42,090 bases of DNA from CAYNLK01 sp964398055 (GCA_964398055.1 CAYNLK010000053.1:1-42090); one strand, 5' to 3'. Counted from the stretch's first letter, positions 33,198 to 41,080 are shown. A program made the numbers and translations. The notes: generated by a model from the letters alone, not told the origin.

Positions 33198-34766
33198 ATG
33201 AGCGATTACCTTGAAACCGACGTTTTGATTATTGGTTGCGGCATTGCCGGCGGCACGGCGGCCTTCCTACTGGCCGAAGCCGGCGTGCCGGTGACGGTGG
33301 TGACCCGCGCCCACAAGGCCGAAGAGTCCAATACCTATTATGCTCAGGGCGGCATTATTTACCGCAGTCCCGCCGACTCGCCGGCGTTGCTGGCCGAAGA
33401 CATCAACCGCGCCGGGGCGGATCACTGCAAACCCGAGGCAGTTCAGCTGCTGGCCGTAGCAGGGCCACAACTGGTTAAGGAGATCCTGATCGATAAAGTC
33501 GGCGTGGCTTTTGACCGGACTCCCGACGGCGAACTGGCCCTGGTCCGCGAAGGCAGTCATTCGCTGCCGCGCATTCTGCACGTTACCGATGCCACCGGCC
33601 GGGCCATCGAGGTGGCCCTGATCGAGGCTCTGAGCAACCACCCCAAGGTTACTTTGCTCACCGGCCATACCGCCGTGGATCTGCTCACCCCGGCTCACCA
33701 CTCCCAAAATCGGTTGGCCGTTTATCAACCTCACACCTGTGTGGGGGCCTATCTCCTGGACCAGGCCCAGGAGCGGGTGATTTGTTGTTTAGCCAAAAAG
33801 ACCATTCTGGCCAGCGGCGGCCTGGGCCAAATTTTTTTGCGGTCAACCAATCCGGCGGGGGCGCGCGGTGACGGCCTGGCCATGGCCTACCGGGCCGGAG
33901 CACGGGTCATCAATTGCGAGTTCATTCAGTTTCATCCCACCACCTTTCACCATCAACAAGCCCCCCACTTTCTGATTTCCGAGGCTGTGCGCGGAGCCGG
34001 GGCGCGTTTGGTTGATTCCACCGGCGCCCCTTTTATGCACAAGTATGATCCGCAATGGAAGGATCTGTCCCCCCGCGATGTGGTGGCTCGCAGTATGCAC
34101 CGGGAGATGATGGCCAGAGATGTGCAAAATCTGTACCTGGACCTGCGCTCTTACATTCCATCCGACCAGATTCAAGAGAAGTTCCCCAATATTTACCAGA
34201 GTTGCCTGGCTTATGGTATCGACATTAGCCGTGACCTGGTGCCGGTTGTGCCCGCGGCGCATTATTCTTGTGGGGGCGTCTGGACAGACGAATGGGGCCA
34301 AACGACCATCGCGCAGCTTTATGCCATCGGCGAAGTGGCCTGTACCGGGGTGCACGGGGCCAACCGGCTGGCCAGCGCGTCGCTGCTGGAGGGGCTAACC
34401 TGGGGCCACCAGGCGGCGCAGCACATTCAAGCTACCCTGGCCGGCTCCCCCGCTCTCGGCCAGGCCGATATCCCACCCTGGCACGCTACCGGCCAGGATA
34501 CGCCAGATCCGGCCCTCATCAGCCAGGATATGAGTTCGATCAAGCACATGATGTGGAATTATGTGGGCCTGGTGCGAACCACGCCTCGTCTGGCCCGGGC
34601 CATCCGCGAATTGCGCCACCTGGAAGTTGAAATTGAAGATTTCTATCGCACCACCCGCCTGACCGACGAATTGATTGGCCTGCGGAATGCTGTTCGGGCA
34701 GCCATTATTGTGGCTAACGCAGCCTGGGAAAATAAGCAGAGTATGGGTTGCCATTACAGAATTTAA
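33198..34766 (+). CDS. nadB: L-aspartate oxidase
   Basis: The 522-residue flavoprotein oxidises L-aspartate to iminoaspartate, feeding NadA. It has the FAD dinucleotide motif VLIIGCGIAGGTAAFLLAEA, EESNTYYAQGGI, the flavin and substrate loop QFHPTTFH, SEAVRGAGARLVDSTG, SPRDVVARSMHREM and the C-terminal YSCGGVWTDEWGQT with GVHGANRLASASLLEGLTWG. These separate it from succinate dehydrogenase flavoproteins. It begins 3 bp after nadA, so translation is coupled. No terminator is visible downstream. Confidence 0.95.
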   Translation: MSDYLETDVLIIGCGIAGGTAAFLLAEAGVPVTVVTRAHKAEESNTYYAQGGIIYRSPADSPALLAEDINRAGADHCKPEAVQLLAVAGPQLVKEILIDKVGVAFDRTPDGELALVREGSHSLPRILHVTDATGRAIEVALIEALSNHPKVTLLTGHTAVDLLTPAHHSQNRLAVYQPHTCVGAYLLDQAQERVICCLAKKTILASGGLGQIFLRSTNPAGARGDGLAMAYRAGARVINCEFIQFHPTTFHHQQAPHFLISEAVRGAGARLVDSTGAPFMHKYDPQWKDLSPRDVVARSMHREMMARDVQNLYLDLRSYIPSDQIQEKFPNIYQSCLAYGIDISRDLVPVVPAAHYSCGGVWTDEWGQTTIAQLYAIGEVACTGVHGANRLASASLLEGLTWGHQAAQHIQATLAGSPALGQADIPPWHATGQDTPDPALISQDMSSIKHMMWNYVGLVRTTPRLARAIRELRHLEVEIEDFYRTTRLTDELIGLRNAVRAAIIVANAAWENKQSMGCHYRI

Positions 34767-34817
34767 CGACAGCGCGGCAAAATACTGAGAGGGACCATTT
34801 TTTATAATTCAGCCAGG

Positions 34818-35081
34818 TTACCGGCTGCTGCCCAGCGGCCGGCACGTTTTGCGCATCGAGGTGGGGTTGGCCAATTGAGTGGATTGCGCTAACGGCTGTC
34901 CCTGGAGCTTCAAGCCCCACGTAACCAATTGGAGGCCAACCCAGCCAACAACCCGCTGCAACCTGGTTGATCTGTTGGCCTGTCCTGCTTCAATAGTTTT
35001 GATCAGGCGTCGCTGGTTGGCTTCATGCAACAAATCTTTGTGGCGCTCACGCGCTACAAACTCAGCATTCCCCGGAAACAT
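34818..35081 (-). CDS. Small basic protein (87 aa) with an amphipathic helix
   Basis: ATG 35081 follows a near-perfect GGAGGAGG with a 7-nt gap. The product reads MFPGNAEFVARERHKDLLHE and later VVGWVGLQLVTWGLKLQG. That is a charged helix followed by an amphipathic hydrophobic helix, a pattern I associate with small uncharacterised Chloroflexi proteins. The upstream part of the frame (to 35246) overlaps the glycosylase gene and is not coding. A peripheral membrane role is possible. Confidence 0.6.
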   Translation of the reverse strand: MFPGNAEFVARERHKDLLHEANQRRLIKTIEAGQANRSTRLQRVVGWVGLQLVTWGLKLQGQPLAQSTQLANPTSMRKTCRPLGSSR

Positions 35082-35130
35082 TATCAAACCTCCTCCGTTC
35101 AATGAACAAGGCGAATATCTATCGGCAAAA

Positions 35131-36042
35131 CTAGGCCGGCGGGTCGAACCAATAAGCCAGGTATTGCCAGGCGCCCCACGGCGCATAAATCGACCGGATT
35201 TGGGCCTCGCTGACCGGCTGACCGGCAAAGTATTTTTTTGAAACATGGGCCCGCAGTTCGGTGTCGATGGCCAGATAATCGTAGCGCCCCAGAATCATCA
35301 GCAGCGTGGCCGCGGCATAGGGACCGACCCCCTTGATCTGGCGGAGAGCCTGGTGCAGCGCTGCGGTGGGCAGGGTTGGATCGGCCAGGGCGTCCAGGTC
35401 CAGCCGGCCGTCGGTAACGGCTGCGGCCAATTCCCAGACGTAGCTGCTCCGGTAGCCCAAGCCGATGTGCTGCCGGAGAAAGTCCGGCCCGGCTGCGGCC
35501 AGCGCGGCCGGGGCGGGAAAGGCCCGTTGTTCCGGCTCACCGGGCAGCGGCTCGCCGAGTTGGGCGGTGAGCCGCTCGACCATGCGGCGGGTGCCCGACC
35601 AACTGATATTGGTGGTGCACAGGGTGTAGACGATATCTTCAAACAGGGTGGGACAGCGCAGCAATCGTCCACCGCCCGGCCGCAGGCGCAACTGCCAGTG
35701 GTCCAGTTGCGCGGCCAGGTGGTAAAATTCGGTCAGCTCTTCGTCAAGCCGCAGCATCCGCCGTACTGCGCCGCGAATCTCAACTTCTTCGGCCGGGGTG
35801 AGCGGTTCGGCCGTCTCGGCACCGATTCGCACCAGCGAGCCAGGATTGTGGTCGCCATCGCTGAGGCGCAACCGGACCACCCGGCCATTGGTAAGCTGGT
35901 GAATCCGGCTGAGTTCAGTCGCGTCCGCCTGCCACTCGAACGGGCGAAGCATCACCCAGCCGTGAGCCGTCGCGGTCGACTCGAAATCGAAGGGGCTGGG
36001 CGTTGTTTCTTCCAGGATTTGACAAATCAATTGGACGTGCAT
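35131..36042 (-). CDS. HhH-GPD DNA glycosylase (DNA-3-methyladenine/OGG-like)
   Basis: The 303-residue protein from ATG 36042 has an N-terminal beta domain (FDFESTATAHGWVMLRPFEW) like AlkA/OGG1-type enzymes. A helical core follows with the helix-hairpin-helix LRQIKGVGPYAAATLLMILG and the catalytic Asp in YDYLAIDTELRAHV. It would remove damaged bases in base-excision repair. A Lys just before the HhH Asp, needed for a bifunctional lyase, is not apparent in the usual place, so a monofunctional alkyl-base glycosylase is more likely. Its first 128 bases overlap the EamA gene in another frame. Confidence 0.85.
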   Translation of the reverse strand: MHVQLICQILEETTPSPFDFESTATAHGWVMLRPFEWQADATELSRIHQLTNGRVVRLRLSDGDHNPGSLVRIGAETAEPLTPAEEVEIRGAVRRMLRLDEELTEFYHLAAQLDHWQLRLRPGGGRLLRCPTLFEDIVYTLCTTNISWSGTRRMVERLTAQLGEPLPGEPEQRAFPAPAALAAAGPDFLRQHIGLGYRSSYVWELAAAVTDGRLDLDALADPTLPTAALHQALRQIKGVGPYAAATLLMILGRYDYLAIDTELRAHVSKKYFAGQPVSEAQIRSIYAPWGAWQYLAYWFDPPA

Positions 36043-36973
36043 CGTTGGTTTTACTCCCGCAGGCTGGTGAAATTTTTGGTTGGGCCTGGCCGGCGACTCT
36101 GACCAATCGCCCCGGTCGAATTGGAATTTCGGCAATGATGATGGCCAGCACTACCAGCAGCCCGCCCATCGCCCGGTTCAAGACGAAAGTTTCGCCCCCC
36201 AATGTCCAGGCAAACAGGGCGGCAAAGATCGGTTCCGCAGCCAGGATCAGTGAAACCTTGACTGGCGTAGTAAATTTCTGGGCCACCATCTGAATGACAA
36301 AAGCTGACAACGTGGGAAACAAGGTTAAGAACAGAATGACCCCGACGGTCCCGGCTGAAGTTACGGTAAAGGGTAATCTAAAAACCAGGGCAACGATAAC
36401 ACTTAACCCGGCCACGGTCAAAAATTGTTGAAAAGTGAGGACATACGGGTCGAGATTGGCTTTGGTGTATCGGTCGGCCAGCAGAATGTAAGCGGCAAAG
36501 GCCAGGGCGGTGATGAGGGTGAGCAAATCACCGGCGTTGATTTCGGCCAGGCCGCCGGTTAAGAACCATAAGCCGATCAACGAGGTCAGGACCGCCGCGA
36601 TTTTCGATAGGGAAGGTAATTCGCGAAAAAAGACGTAGGCCAACAGCGGGACAAAAGCCACAAACAGGCCGGTGATGAAGCCCGAGTTTGAGGCGGTGGT
36701 ATATTCCAGGCCAATCGTCTGGGCGACGTAACAAAGCCACAACAACAGTCCCAACAGGCCGCCGGCCTTGAAGTTGCTGAACCAGGGCTTGCGCCGGTAC
36801 AACATATAGCCGCCCATGAGCAAAGTTGCCAAAACAAAACGATACGCCACCAACACCACCGGGTCAACGTAGGCCAGACTATCCTTGACCACAAAAAAGG
36901 TTGAGCCCCAGATGGCGGCAATGTAGAGCAGCCCCAGGTCGGCCAGGCGACTGCGGGAAAAATTGCGCGGCAT
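35915..36973 (-). CDS. EamA-family (DMT superfamily) transporter
   Basis: The 352-residue protein has two EamA repeats totalling about ten membrane helices (ADLGLLYIAAIWGSTFFVV in repeat 1; LITALAFAAYILLADRYTK in repeat 2; AEPIFAALFAWTLGGE near the end). Such proteins export or exchange metabolites or drugs. After the last helix the frame runs on for about 55 polar residues that overlap the glycosylase gene by 128 bp, so the natural C-terminus may have been lost. It is driven by the consensus minus-strand promoter at 37034-37062, which is covered by three GGTTACA-type operators and faces a CGNR regulator. Confidence 0.88.
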   Translation of the reverse strand: MPRNFSRSRLADLGLLYIAAIWGSTFFVVKDSLAYVDPVVLVAYRFVLATLLMGGYMLYRRKPWFSNFKAGGLLGLLLWLCYVAQTIGLEYTTASNSGFITGLFVAFVPLLAYVFFRELPSLSKIAAVLTSLIGLWFLTGGLAEINAGDLLTLITALAFAAYILLADRYTKANLDPYVLTFQQFLTVAGLSVIVALVFRLPFTVTSAGTVGVILFLTLFPTLSAFVIQMVAQKFTTPVKVSLILAAEPIFAALFAWTLGGETFVLNRAMGGLLVVLAIIIAEIPIRPGRLVRVAGQAQPKISPACGSKTNDARPIDLSNPGRNNAQPLRFRVDRDGSRLGDASPVRVAGGRD

Positions 36974-37027
36974 TGTCTCTCATCCCCCCTTGACAACCAT
37001 CTTGTAACTGGCTATAATCATAAAAGT

Positions 37028-37034
37028 GGTTACA
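37028..37034. promoter_or_regulatory. Operator A1 (GGTTACA) next to the EamA -10
   Basis: GGTTACA ends on the first base of the minus-strand -10 complement (ATTATA, 37034-37039). The inverted copy B1 lies 22 bp away and C1 a further 25 bp. The same positions recur at 40026-40079. Confidence 0.65.
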
Positions 37035-37062
37035 TTATAACACGCCTTTTGTAACCTGTCAA
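37034..37062 (-). promoter_or_regulatory. Fully consensus sigma70-type promoter of the EamA gene
   Basis: On the minus strand TTGACA (complement 37057-37062) and TATAAT (complement 37034-37039) are separated by exactly 17 bp. Operator B1 fills the spacer end next to the -35 and A1 sits at the -10, implying strict repression. Confidence 0.85.
37050..37056. promoter_or_regulatory. Operator B1 (TGTAACC, inverted) abutting the EamA -35
   Basis: TGTAACC is the inverse of GGTTACA and directly adjoins the -35 complement at 37057. With C1 it forms 8-bp arms TTGTAACC/GGTTACAA. Confidence 0.65.
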
Positions 37063-37074
37063 GAGTTTTTTATT

Positions 37075-37081
37075 GGTTACA
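37075..37081. promoter_or_regulatory. Operator C1 (GGTTACA) upstream of the EamA -35
   Basis: GGTTACA in direct orientation, 25 bp from B1. It is also 39 bp before the CGNR regulator start at 37120, so it may control that gene too. Confidence 0.6.
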
Positions 37082-37119
37082 AGGAATAAACGCGGGCACT
37101 TTTTTGGATAAGACAGCCG

Positions 37120-37779
37120 ATGATCGAAACCGACATCTACGGTGGCAAGCTCAAACTAAAAGAACAGCGCCTGTGTCTGGATTTTGCCAACACGGCCAAC
37201 TGGCACGCCAGCGCCCAGCCTGAAGAGGAGCTGACCAGCTATGCCGATCTGGTGGGTTGGGGCCGGCAAGTCGGCCTCTTGACCGCTGCGGAGGCCGAGC
37301 GCCTGCTCCAGACGGCGGCCCAACAGCCGGGGGACGCGGCGGCGGCTCTGGCCCAGGCAATTGATCTGCGCGAGGCCATCTACCGGATTTTTTCGGCCAT
37401 TGCCGCCGGCCACACCCCTGAGCCGGCTGACCTTACGCTTTTGAATGGCTGGTTTTCCAGCGGGTTGGGACGGCTTCAGGTTACTCAAACTGCGGGCAGC
37501 TTTGGCTGGCAATGGCAGGGAGCAGCCGCGGCGTTCGAGGGGCTGCTCTGGCCGGTCGCCCACTCGGCCGCGGAGTTATTGATTTCGGCTGAGTTGGATC
37601 GGGTGAAGGAATGCGCCGACGAGCGGGGCTGCGGCTGGTTGTTTTTAGACACCAGCCGCAACCGCAGCCGGCGCTGGTGCAGCATGGAGAGCTGCGGCAA
37701 CCTGGCCAAAGTGCGCCGGCATCGGCGCAAGCAGGCGGGTGCTGATACGCACGAGCATAATATCAATCAGCCAATTTGA
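37120..37779 (+). CDS. CGNR zinc-finger/ABATE-domain regulator, copy 1 (CGNL variant)
   Basis: The 219-residue protein has an N-terminal ABATE domain (LCLDFANTANWHA ... LREAIYRIFSAIA) and a C-terminal CGNR zinc finger with Cys165, Cys171, Cys187 and Cys192. The finger includes GWLFLDTSRNRSRRWCSMES and then CGNL where the family has CGNR. ABATE-CGNR proteins are stress-linked transcription regulators in Actinobacteria and Chloroflexi, the finger being the presumed DNA reader. It is divergent from the EamA transporter across a GGTTACA-operated promoter, so it is the natural candidate repressor. Confidence 0.88.
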   Translation: MIETDIYGGKLKLKEQRLCLDFANTANWHASAQPEEELTSYADLVGWGRQVGLLTAAEAERLLQTAAQQPGDAAAALAQAIDLREAIYRIFSAIAAGHTPEPADLTLLNGWFSSGLGRLQVTQTAGSFGWQWQGAAAAFEGLLWPVAHSAAELLISAELDRVKECADERGCGWLFLDTSRNRSRRWCSMESCGNLAKVRRHRRKQAGADTHEHNINQPI

Positions 37780-37782
37780 ACG

Positions 37783-39195
37783 TTATTGATCTGATGGACT
37801 GGTTTGGGCTTGGGCCGGTCCTTCCTCCGCAGCCTGATTGACCACACAGGCACGAGTCAACACCGCCAGTTGTTGCTCCAGGGCGGCGATTTGGACGGCC
37901 TGCTGCTGGGCCAGTTGGTACAACCCCTGAATGGCGGCCAGGGCCACGCCGTCGACGTCAACGCTGTTGAGATACCGTTCGTCCTCGCCCAGGCCAAATG
38001 CCTGCCGGAAATCTTCGGCCATCGGACCGATGTGCCGGATCGACGGCTCTTGCGCCCGGTAATTCCAGGTGGTGATGGGGACAGTCTGCAAGCGGACCAG
38101 GACTTCCTGCGGATCGATCGGTTCCACGTTGGTCTTGGCGGCGCGACTGCTCAGCGATTGCCAGGAACCGCTGCCGGCCGCCAGGCGCACCCCGGCTTCA
38201 GCCGCGCCGGCCGCATCGATGGCCATAATGAGACGCATCCCACCCGTGGCCCGGACCGCAAACTCGTTGGCCGCGGCGGAGTTGAAGTCGACATCATTTG
38301 AGTCGGCCAGCAGGATGGCGCCCGGATGGTTCGCCTCAATCTGGGCGCGGCGGCCGGCCGCAAAGCTGTAGTCGCCGCCGGCCCGGTTGGCAACGCCGCC
38401 GGGAACGGTGGCAAAGATGCCGCCGGCGTGGTTGTCGACGCCGCCGCCGACAGCGGCGCCCAGATTTAGGGCGCGATTATCCTGCCCGCCGCTGATCGTA
38501 GCATAGCGAGCGTCCTCAACGTCGTCATTCAAATTGCCGGCCTGATTGCCCCGGCCGCCGCCGACGGTGCTGTACCGGTCGGTGGCCTGGTTGCTCAGGC
38601 CGCCGGCAATGGTCGCATCCTCACCGCTGGCGATATTGCCGGCTCCGCCGCCGACGGCGGCCCGGCGGCCGCTGGCCAGATTTTCAAGCCCCCCGCCGAC
38701 CGTGGCGTAAGCGGCGTTGGCCGTGTTGCGCACCCCGCCGCCGACCGTCGTCTGAACGCCGCTGGAGGTATTGCGGGTCCCGCCCCCCACGGTTGCCTGA
38801 GGTCCGCTGGCCAGGTTGCCCGACCCGCCGCCGATGGTGGCATTCAAGGCGCTGGCGGTATTGACTGTGCCGCCGCAAATGGTGGCATAGCTATAAATAG
38901 CCCTATTCCATTCGCCGCCGCCGATAACCACGCTGCCATTGTTGGCCAGATTATTGGCGCCGCCGCTAATGGTGGCCCGAAAGCCGGTGGCCTGATTATG
39001 GTAGCCGCCGCCGACAGTCGCCTGCTCACCGGCCTGGTTGTCGATGCCCCCGCCAATCGCGCCTGAGTCGGTGGTTTGGGGCTGGGGATGAGACCGCCCG
39101 GCGATGCTGATTTCCGCGGCGTTGGCGAGTCCGGCCACAGTCAGAGCCAGGCCGGCCAGCAAACTCAGGCGTAGATAGATTGCTTGTTTTGCCAT
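37783..39195 (-). CDS. Surface protein with YadA-head-like repeats and a C-terminal S74 chaperone domain
   Basis: From ATG 39195 (after AGGAGG) the 470-residue protein has a signal peptide (LSLLAGLALTVAGLANAAEI). About 14 degenerate 15-residue repeats of the pattern A-T-V-G-G-G-x-x-N-x-A-(S/T)-G follow, for example ATVGGGYHNQATG and ATISGGANNLAN, the left-handed trimeric roll of YadA heads. After a linker comes a Peptidase_S74 domain: SSRAAKTNVEPIDPQEVL with the Ser-x3-Lys dyad, then SIRHIGPMAEDFRQAFGLGE and a coiled-coil tail. S74 domains drive trimerisation of phage fibres and then cleave themselves off. A self-maturing trimeric surface fibre is likely. Confidence 0.85.
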   Translation of the reverse strand: MAKQAIYLRLSLLAGLALTVAGLANAAEISIAGRSHPQPQTTDSGAIGGGIDNQAGEQATVGGGYHNQATGFRATISGGANNLANNGSVVIGGGEWNRAIYSYATICGGTVNTASALNATIGGGSGNLASGPQATVGGGTRNTSSGVQTTVGGGVRNTANAAYATVGGGLENLASGRRAAVGGGAGNIASGEDATIAGGLSNQATDRYSTVGGGRGNQAGNLNDDVEDARYATISGGQDNRALNLGAAVGGGVDNHAGGIFATVPGGVANRAGGDYSFAAGRRAQIEANHPGAILLADSNDVDFNSAAANEFAVRATGGMRLIMAIDAAGAAEAGVRLAAGSGSWQSLSSRAAKTNVEPIDPQEVLVRLQTVPITTWNYRAQEPSIRHIGPMAEDFRQAFGLGEDERYLNSVDVDGVALAAIQGLYQLAQQQAVQIAALEQQLAVLTRACVVNQAAEEGPAQAQTSPSDQ

Positions 39196-39261
39196 CAAAA
39201 ACCTCCTCAAAATAACTCACGTAGGTTGGGTCGAGGTACGAGACCCAACCTACTGGCTGGC

Positions 39262-39942
39262 TCAATTCTCGCCGCCACAACCGGCCGGGCGAGGCCAATG
39301 GCCGGTAATGGCGGCTTCGGTTGACGGCGGCCGGCACGAAGCCCAGGCCAGATTGGCAAAACTCCGGCCGCGGCGGTCGACCTGGCAGGTATCGGCAATG
39401 ACCGTCAGCTTCAACTCGCCATCGGCCAGCTGCCACCGGTAAAGCCCCACGGTATCAATGCAGGTGGGGTCGTTGAATAGGTTTAGTTGGTTGCCCGACA
39501 GGGTGAAGGAACCCAGGCTAAACCAGGCGGTCGACTCGTGGAAGATGCGATACATGCCCCGATCCAGATTCAATTTCCAGACGCCGCCTTCGGGCAAATA
39601 GTCGGGACAACGACGACACGGCACCGGGGTGGCTTCTTTAGGCTCAAATTTAACGTAGATGCCGTCCAAAGTGGTCGGGGTCGGCGGCGGCAGCGGGGTG
39701 GTGTAGGGGTAGGGCGTTTTTTGCAGGATGGCCAGCCAGGGATCGGCCGGGGCCGGTGGGGTTGGGGAAAGGGTTGGAGTGAGAGATGGGGGAGTCGTCG
39801 CAATTTTCGGCGGGGAGGGAGCGGTAGGCGCAGGTTTTGAGGCGGCGAGGGTTGAACAGGCGCTGGCTGTCAATAAGATAAGCAGGCTTGTAATCAGCCA
39901 GACAACCTTTCCATTTTGAAATAGGCAATCTCGTCCTGCCAT
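39262..39942 (-). CDS. Proline/threonine-linker lipoprotein
   Basis: The 226-residue precursor has a lipoprotein signal (VVWLITSLLILLTASACS, lipobox TASAC) and a Pro/Thr/Ser-rich linker. The globular C-domain reads LDGIYVKFEPKEATPVPCRR, GVWKLNLDRGMYRIFHEST and QLNLFNDPTCIDTVGLYRWQ, which looks like a lipocalin-type small-molecule-binding barrel. The start at 39942 follows AAAGGAG. It is transcribed from the operator-bearing minus-strand promoter at 40032-40060, a twin of the EamA promoter. Confidence 0.7.
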   Translation of the reverse strand: MAGRDCLFQNGKVVWLITSLLILLTASACSTLAASKPAPTAPSPPKIATTPPSLTPTLSPTPPAPADPWLAILQKTPYPYTTPLPPPTPTTLDGIYVKFEPKEATPVPCRRCPDYLPEGGVWKLNLDRGMYRIFHESTAWFSLGSFTLSGNQLNLFNDPTCIDTVGLYRWQLADGELKLTVIADTCQVDRRGRSFANLAWASCRPPSTEAAITGHWPRPAGCGGEN

Positions 39943-40025
39943 ACGTTTGACTCCTTTGCCGCAGCCGTGATCGATTGACCGCTTAGATTTGACAATAATT
40001 TATAACCTGCTAAAGTTGTTTTGAT

Positions 40026-40032
40026 AGTTAGA
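40026..40032. promoter_or_regulatory. Operator A2 (AGTTAGA) next to the lipoprotein -10
   Basis: AGTTAGA ends on the first base of the -10 complement at 40032, the same placement as A1 at the EamA promoter. B2 is 22 bp away. Confidence 0.6.
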
Positions 40033-40060
40033 TTATATGTCATTTTTTCTAACCCGTCAA
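40032..40060 (-). promoter_or_regulatory. Near-consensus promoter of the lipoprotein gene
   Basis: On the minus strand TTGACG (complement 40055-40060) and TATAAT (complement 40032-40037) are separated by 17 bp. The layout of operators around it is identical to that at 37028-37081. Confidence 0.8.
40048..40054. promoter_or_regulatory. Operator B2 (TCTAACC, inverted) abutting the lipoprotein -35
   Basis: TCTAACC is the inverse of GGTTAGA and adjoins the -35 complement at 40055, exactly as B1 does at 37050-37056. Confidence 0.62.
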
Positions 40061-40072
40061 TAGCGTTTTGAT

Positions 40073-40079
40073 GGTTAGA
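40073..40079. promoter_or_regulatory. Operator C2 (GGTTAGA) upstream of the lipoprotein -35
   Basis: GGTTAGA in direct orientation, 25 bp from B2, the same spacing as B1 to C1. It differs from the EamA-side operator by one base (C to G at position 6). Confidence 0.6.
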
Positions 40080-40080
40080 T

Positions 40081-40227
40081 ATGGTCGTGATAGATCGATT
40101 TGAGGGTTGGAGCAACGACCGCCAATCGCGCCGGGAACTATTGGCTGCTCTCAAATCCAACTTGTTCGAGGTATGCCATGAAGAAAGGCTCCGCAACCAG
40201 CAGCTTTGGTACAAGTCCAAGAATTAA
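40081..40227 (+). CDS. Possible small protein overlapping the methyltransferase start
   Basis: An ATG at 40081 opens a 48-residue hydrophilic peptide (MVVIDRFEGWSNDRQSRREL to LWYKSKN). It overlaps the methyltransferase start by 50 bp in another frame. There is no clear ribosome site. It could be a controller peptide, or the remnant of a gene that once preceded the methyltransferase. Confidence 0.3.
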   Translation: MVVIDRFEGWSNDRQSRRELLAALKSNLFEVCHEERLRNQQLWYKSKN

Positions 40228-41074
40228 TCACGATTCGTCGAAGTATTACAATTCCAAATTGTATGCAGAATTGTCGGCCCCAGATGTTTCACACCCGGTG
40301 GCAGACAACCCCTTTCCGGCCGAATGGGCAAACCAGATTATACCGGGTAGCGCTGAAGAGATGAAAGAGTTACCCGATCACTCCTTGCACCTGATGATTA
40401 CATCCCCTCCTTACAATGTAACCAAAGATTATGATGAGGAGTTGTCGCTCCAGGAGTATCTCAATTTGCTCCGGCAGGTATTTTTTGAAACCTATCGGGT
40501 TCTGGTTGAGGGGGGCCGAGCCTGTATCAACGTGGCCAATCTTGGCCGAAAACCCTACCTTCCTCTCTCCGATTATATTTCTCAGCTTATGATTGATCTT
40601 GGTTTTCGCATGCGGGGGGAAATTATTTGGAACAAAGGCGCCGGGGCCGGGGTCTCGATGGCCTGGGGGAGTTGGGCGTCGGCGGCCAATCCTGTCTTAA
40701 GAGATGTGCACGAATACATTCTGGTATTTTCTAAAGGGGCATATGCCCGCAAGAAGCCCCCGGATAAGGAAAACAGTATCTCCAAAGAGCAGTTTATGGA
40801 GTGGACCAAGTCGGTCTGGACCATGAGTCCTGAGTCGGCCAAAAAAATCGGGCATCCGGCCCCGTTCCCGGTTGAATTGCCATTTCGTTTGATCCAGCTC
40901 TACTCCTTTACCAATGATATTGTGTTGGACCCTTTTATGGGCAGTGGTTCAACGGCTATCGCGGCCTTGAAAGCCGGCCGAAAATACGTGGGCTATGAGC
41001 TGGATCCAGAATATATTAAACTGGCTGAAGAGCGGATTGCCCCTTTTAAGCTGCAAATCCCGCTGGAACTATAG
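40178..41074 (+). CDS. Orphan N4-cytosine/N6-adenine DNA methyltransferase
   Basis: The 298-residue enzyme (ATG 40178 behind GAGG) belongs to the N6_N4_Mtase family. The catalytic motif IV TSPPYN (75-80) precedes the SAM-binding motif DPFMGSGST (251-259), the order of beta-class enzymes. The Ser-Pro-Pro-Tyr form favours N4-cytosine, though some adenine enzymes share it. NVANLGRKPYLPL, MRGEIIWNKGAGAG and HPAPFPVELPFRLIQLYSF are typical of this group. No restriction endonuclease gene is in the window, so it is a solitary or regulatory methyltransferase, or its partner was lost. Confidence 0.9.
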   Translation: MKKGSATSSFGTSPRINHDSSKYYNSKLYAELSAPDVSHPVADNPFPAEWANQIIPGSAEEMKELPDHSLHLMITSPPYNVTKDYDEELSLQEYLNLLRQVFFETYRVLVEGGRACINVANLGRKPYLPLSDYISQLMIDLGFRMRGEIIWNKGAGAGVSMAWGSWASAANPVLRDVHEYILVFSKGAYARKKPPDKENSISKEQFMEWTKSVWTMSPESAKKIGHPAPFPVELPFRLIQLYSFTNDIVLDPFMGSGSTAIAALKAGRKYVGYELDPEYIKLAEERIAPFKLQIPLEL

Positions 41075-41080
41075 AGATGC

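Noticed and set aside
38298..38495. Plus-strand open frames across the YadA-head gene
   Set aside because: Shadows of a GC-rich repetitive coding sequence; the real frame has signal peptide, repeats and an S74 domain.
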